This document shows, piece after piece, positions 61,209 to 64,000 of a stretch of DNA of 64,000 nucleotides; within the stretch, counting starts at the first letter, position 1; the number at the start of each line of letters is the position of its first letter. The translations under genes were made by a program, and so were the position numbers. The stretch comes from JAKPAM01 sp047601745 (GTDB lineage Bacteria; Pseudomonadota; Gammaproteobacteria; Burkholderiales; Burkholderiaceae_E), in contig JASGIS010000001.1 of assembly GCA_047601745.1 (NCBI GenBank), forward strand, positions 5,394,001 through 5,458,000. The letters run 5' to 3'. The notes beneath the pieces were generated by a model that saw only the letters and a program-made list of their open reading frames with translations, was not told where the DNA came from and did not search any database.

Positions 61209-62006
61209 ATGGAGAAGAAGTTCGAACCGATCCGCGCTCCGGCGCGCGTGCTGCAGGTGCTGAACGAGATCGCGCTGAGCGCCGGAGGACTGACGCTGAC
61301 GCGGCTGGTGGCGCTGACCGGCCTGCCGAAGACCAGCGTCCTCAGCCTGCTCCGATCGCTGGAGGCGTCGAACTACGTGATCAACGTCAGCGGAGCGTAT
61401 TGCCTGGGCAAGGCCTCGTTCGCGGTCGCGGCGGCCATCGTCGCGCACGAACGTTTCCTGCCGTCGGCCCGGCCGATCATGCAACGGCTGTACGAGGCCA
61501 CCGGCGAAACGGTGCAGATCAGCGTGCTGGCGCCCGACGAGCCGGCGGCGCAGTCGATCGACGTCATCGAGACGCCCCGGCCGATCCGCCTGACGTTCCC
61601 GGTCGGGCTTCGGCGTCCGCTGTACTGTTCGTCGGCGGGCAAGCTGCTGCTGGCGTTCCAACCGCGCCAGTGGATCGACGACTATCTGAGCCGAACGCCG
61701 CTGGTGCCGTACACGCCGCACACCGTCACCGATGCCGGACGCCTGCGCGACGAGCTGGCGCGGATCCGCCGTGACGGATGGTGCGTGTCGCACCAGGGCA
61801 TGTTCGAGGATTCGAGCGGATTGTCGGCCGCGATCTGGCAATCGCGCGGCCGGATGATCGGCGCGGTGTCCGTGCTGGCGCCCACCTATCGCGTGCAGCG
61901 CGATGAACAGCGGATCCTGCGAGGCGTCATCGACGCCGGCAACCGGATCTCGCGCGAACTCGGTTACGAAGGCGCTTACCCGCCGGCGGACGACATCGGC
62001 GATTGA
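61209..62006 (+). CDS. IclR-family transcriptional regulator
   Basis: A 265-residue regulator with an N-terminal winged helix-turn-helix (ARVLQVLNEIALSAGGLTLT, then LPKTSVLSLLRSLEASNYV) and a C-terminal effector-binding domain (about 80-255) with the conserved SSAGKLLLAF and AAIWQSRGRMIGAVSVLAP. It probably controls the divergent aldolase-TctC operon through the palindromes at 61123-61158. The ATG at 61209 is within ATCGATCGATGG; the ribosome site is weak. Confidence 0.92.
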   Translation: MEKKFEPIRAPARVLQVLNEIALSAGGLTLTRLVALTGLPKTSVLSLLRSLEASNYVINVSGAYCLGKASFAVAAAIVAHERFLPSARPIMQRLYEATGETVQISVLAPDEPAAQSIDVIETPRPIRLTFPVGLRRPLYCSSAGKLLLAFQPRQWIDDYLSRTPLVPYTPHTVTDAGRLRDELARIRRDGWCVSHQGMFEDSSGLSAAIWQSRGRMIGAVSVLAPTYRVQRDEQRILRGVIDAGNRISRELGYEGAYPPADDIGD

Positions 62007-62059
62007 CGACGGCCGGGGCGCGGATACCCGCGCCTCGCATCGCCGGCATCAAGCCGGCA

Positions 62060-63145
62060 TCAATACAGGTTGTTCCGATACGACTCGGCCAGGCCCTTTT
62101 CCATCGTGCCCGGCACCGCCAGCGCCTCGCGCACCTCCTGGAACTCGGCGCTGCGGTTCTCGTGGCTGGTGATGTGCTGCACGAGCAGCCGGGCCGGATC
62201 GGGGGCTTCGGCCGGCGGCTTCACCGGCCACAGATCGGCGCGGGCCAGCGCGTCGCTGCGCCGCACGACCGCTTCACGCAACGCGATCGACGTCGTCAGC
62301 AACGGCATCTTGCCCGCCACCACCCATTCGGCCCGCCGGTCTTCGTCGTTGCTGATCGACGCCTCGCCGGCGACGACGGCGATCTGGTCGCTGCCCGGAA
62401 TCAGGGCGATCGCGGCGACGCTCGGCTGCACGAGGATGTTCCGAAAGCTGTCGGCGCGACGATTGCCGGGTCGCTCGGCATACGTGAGGCCCTGCCCGTC
62501 CATGCGGATCATCGAGCCGGCCGGATCGCCTTTCGGGCTGACATCGGCGCCGTTGTCCGGATCGAACGACGCCAGCGCCATGAACGGCGTCAGCGGTGCG
62601 AACGCCGCCAGCGTCGGCGCATCGACGCGAGCGGGCGTCGCCTTCCAGAACGCCGAGCGGATCAGCGCCTTCGCGCAATGCACGTAGCATTCGTCGACGT
62701 CGACGACCAGCGCCTGCGCGTCGACGGCGCGCACGCGGCCGTTGATCCGCAGCGTCTCGCCGACGTCCGGCGCCAGGAACAACGAGCCGACGGCAGCCCC
62801 GACGCGCGCCCGCGCCGGATCATCGATCGCGTCCAGCGGCACGCGCAGGGACTTGCGATCCTGGCGCGACGCGAAGCCCGGCTCGCCACCGGCCAGCGTC
62901 ATCGACACCGCGGTGGGCGCGGCGGCCGGCGCGCGCCGCGCCGAACCGTCGTCGCAGAACGCCAGGAACGCCAGCGGCGATACCGCTATCCAGTGGGCGG
63001 CCCCGTCATCGATGTGGTCGATGACCTTCAGGCCGACACGAAAGCTTGGCTTGCCCAGGTTCGCCTCGAGGGTGCCGACGTCGGTGATCGTCGAACCCGG
63101 CGCCGCGGCGCCCGGCGAAGAGTCGAGGCTCTGCATCATCGTCAT
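62060..63145 (-). CDS. double PPOX-fold flavin-binding protein (MSMEG_1061-like)
   Basis: A 361-residue predicted flavin-nucleotide-binding protein of the pyridoxamine-phosphate-oxidase-like fold. The C-terminal half has the family stretch DVSPKGDPAGSMIR and RPGNRRADSFRNILVQPSVA with ALIPG. The N-terminal half holds LFLAPDVGETLRINGRVRAV and CYVHCAKALIRSAFWK, which are second-half elements of the same family, so the chain combines two PPOX-type segments. The start at 63145 is chosen; a longer frame adds only Arg-rich sequence. Function unknown; relatives bind FMN/F420 or heme. No operon partner. Confidence 0.82.
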   Translation of the reverse strand: MTMMQSLDSSPGAAAPGSTITDVGTLEANLGKPSFRVGLKVIDHIDDGAAHWIAVSPLAFLAFCDDGSARRAPAAAPTAVSMTLAGGEPGFASRQDRKSLRVPLDAIDDPARARVGAAVGSLFLAPDVGETLRINGRVRAVDAQALVVDVDECYVHCAKALIRSAFWKATPARVDAPTLAAFAPLTPFMALASFDPDNGADVSPKGDPAGSMIRMDGQGLTYAERPGNRRADSFRNILVQPSVAAIALIPGSDQIAVVAGEASISNDEDRRAEWVVAGKMPLLTTSIALREAVVRRSDALARADLWPVKPPAEAPDPARLLVQHITSHENRSAEFQEVREALAVPGTMEKGLAESYRNNLY

Positions 63146-63223
63146 CCGTCTGGCCGATGGAACCCGCAGTTTAACGAGACCTCGCCCGTTCGTCCGCAAA
63201 CACCGGATCGGCGCCCCTCGGAA

Positions 63224-64000
63224 TCATCCGTCCTTCGACCGATCGGGCTTGGGATCGAGCTTGAGACTGGGACTGGGACTGGGATCGGGCTCCGCGCCGT
63301 TCTCGCCGTTCGCGCCGTTCGCGCCGTTCTCGCCGGCCGCGCCGTTCGCGCCGGCAGAGCCGGCCGCCAGCGGCGGAGCCGACGCAACGTGGACGATCCG
63401 CACCGGCTGAGCGAAGCGCGTGCCCAGCGCCGCCAGCTCGCGCATCAACGCCAGGTTGATCCGCTGCTGCTCGTCCATGTACACGTTGTAGTCGGCGGCC
63501 AGCACGAAGTAGACGACCTCGAAGCGCAGCGCCGATTCGCCGAAGGCCAGCAGGTGCGCGCGGTCGAAGCGCAGCCGCTCGCTGGCCTCGACGGCCTGCC
63601 GGACGATGTCCGGAATGCGCTCGACCTGTTCCGGCGTGCAGCCGTAGGCCACGTTGAACGTGAACACGATGCGCCGCTGCTGCATCCGCTTGTAGTTGCG
63701 GATCGTCTGTTTGAGCAGGTCCGTGTTGCCGATCACGATCTGCTCGCCGCCGAGGCTGCGCAGGCGGGTCGTCTTGACGCCGACGTACTCGACGGTGCCG
63801 AGCACCTCGCCGAACGCGATGAAGTCGCCGACCTCGAAGGGCTTGTCGACGGCGATCGACACCGACGCGAACAGGTCGCCGAGGATGTTCTGCGCCGCCA
63901 GCGCGATCGCGATACCGCCGACGCCCAGGCTGGCGACGAACGCGGTGATGTTGACGCCCAGGTTCGACAGGATCGCCAGCACGACGATCGACCACAACAA
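63224..64000 (-). CDS. MscS-family mechanosensitive channel, C-terminal part
   Basis: The last 258 residues of an MscS-type channel; the N-terminus lies beyond the right edge. The pore helix GVGGIAIALAAQNILGDLFA is the Gly/Ala-rich TM3 of MscS. The beta domain follows (DKPFEVGDFIAFGEVLGTVE), then the cytoplasmic vestibule (about 110-200). The last 50 residues are a Gly/Ala/Asn run and a Pro/Ser/Asp/Lys tail encoded by 9-bp and 6-bp repeats (63265-63360) and are unlikely to be conserved. The channel releases solutes on hypo-osmotic shock. Confidence 0.93.
   Translation of the reverse strand: MLWSIVVLAILSNLGVNITAFVASLGVGGIAIALAAQNILGDLFASVSIAVDKPFEVGDFIAFGEVLGTVEYVGVKTTRLRSLGGEQIVIGNTDLLKQTIRNYKRMQQRRIVFTFNVAYGCTPEQVERIPDIVRQAVEASERLRFDRAHLLAFGESALRFEVVYFVLAADYNVYMDEQQRINLALMRELAALGTRFAQPVRIVHVASAPPLAAGSAGANGAAGENGANGANGENGAEPDPSPSPSLKLDPKPDRSKDG
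63265..63360. repeat. short coding repeats in the MscS tail
   Basis: GGGACT-type hexamers (about 63267-63290) followed by 9-bp units GCCGTTCGC (about 63297-63355) with single-base variants. All keep the frame of the minus-strand channel gene. Confidence 0.75.

Overview
This is a GC-rich, gene-dense chromosomal stretch with strong G/C third-position bias, most likely from a betaproteobacterium of the order Burkholderiales. The evidence is the gene content: an aceE-aceF-lpd operon with lipoyl domains on both E2 and E3, TRAP and Bug/TctC solute receptors, a cyoABCD-SURF1-RegB/RegA block, and a class II aldolase beside an IclR regulator. No phage, transposase, integrase or CRISPR array is visible.

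Layout. 1-387: end of argH. 426-3819 (minus): three-component TRAP transporter. 3938-10358 (minus): pyruvate dehydrogenase operon aceE-aceF-lpdA. 10611-14112 (plus): divergent PAS sensor kinase with a FixJ-type regulator. 14235-16676: tandem-TetR regulator facing a short-chain dehydrogenase. 16780-16926: tRNA-Arg(ACG) with terminator. 16962-22023 (minus): Baeyer-Villiger-type monooxygenase, then GtrA, GtrB and a polytopic glycosyltransferase. 22120-23792: PadR regulator and nitronate monooxygenase, divergent around two operators 40 bp apart. 23868-29628: acyl-CoA synthetase, cardiolipin synthase, and a CoxL-like molybdenum hydroxylase large subunit without partner subunits. 29522-32097: small uncharacterised genes and a decayed MFS gene. 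32215-34621: P1-type peptidase and an MFS transporter.

34764-44158 is the most unusual part. An RNA leader resembling the yybP-ykoY manganese riboswitch precedes a TolC / membrane-fusion / heavy-metal RND efflux operon. That operon runs nearly without gaps into cbbQ and cbbO (AAA+ ATPase and VWA protein), and no RubisCO gene is in the window. A 19-unit heptanucleotide array follows.

44452-50360: small proline-rich and secreted proteins, an EEP-phosphatase / ClsB / YbhN-like operon with the same gene set as E. coli ybhPON, and a phytanoyl-CoA dioxygenase-like gene. 50387-59182: an MHS-type MFS transporter, then cyoABCD, SURF1 and the redox pair RegB/RegA. 59237-62006: TctC receptor and class II aldolase, divergent from an IclR regulator. 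62060-64000: a double PPOX-fold flavoprotein and the C-terminal part of an MscS channel.

A recurrent oddity is short tandem DNA repeats, both between genes and inside coding linkers and tails: RegA, SURF1, TetR, ClsB, the GT-C-like protein, the RND permease and MscS. This suggests active slippage in this genome.
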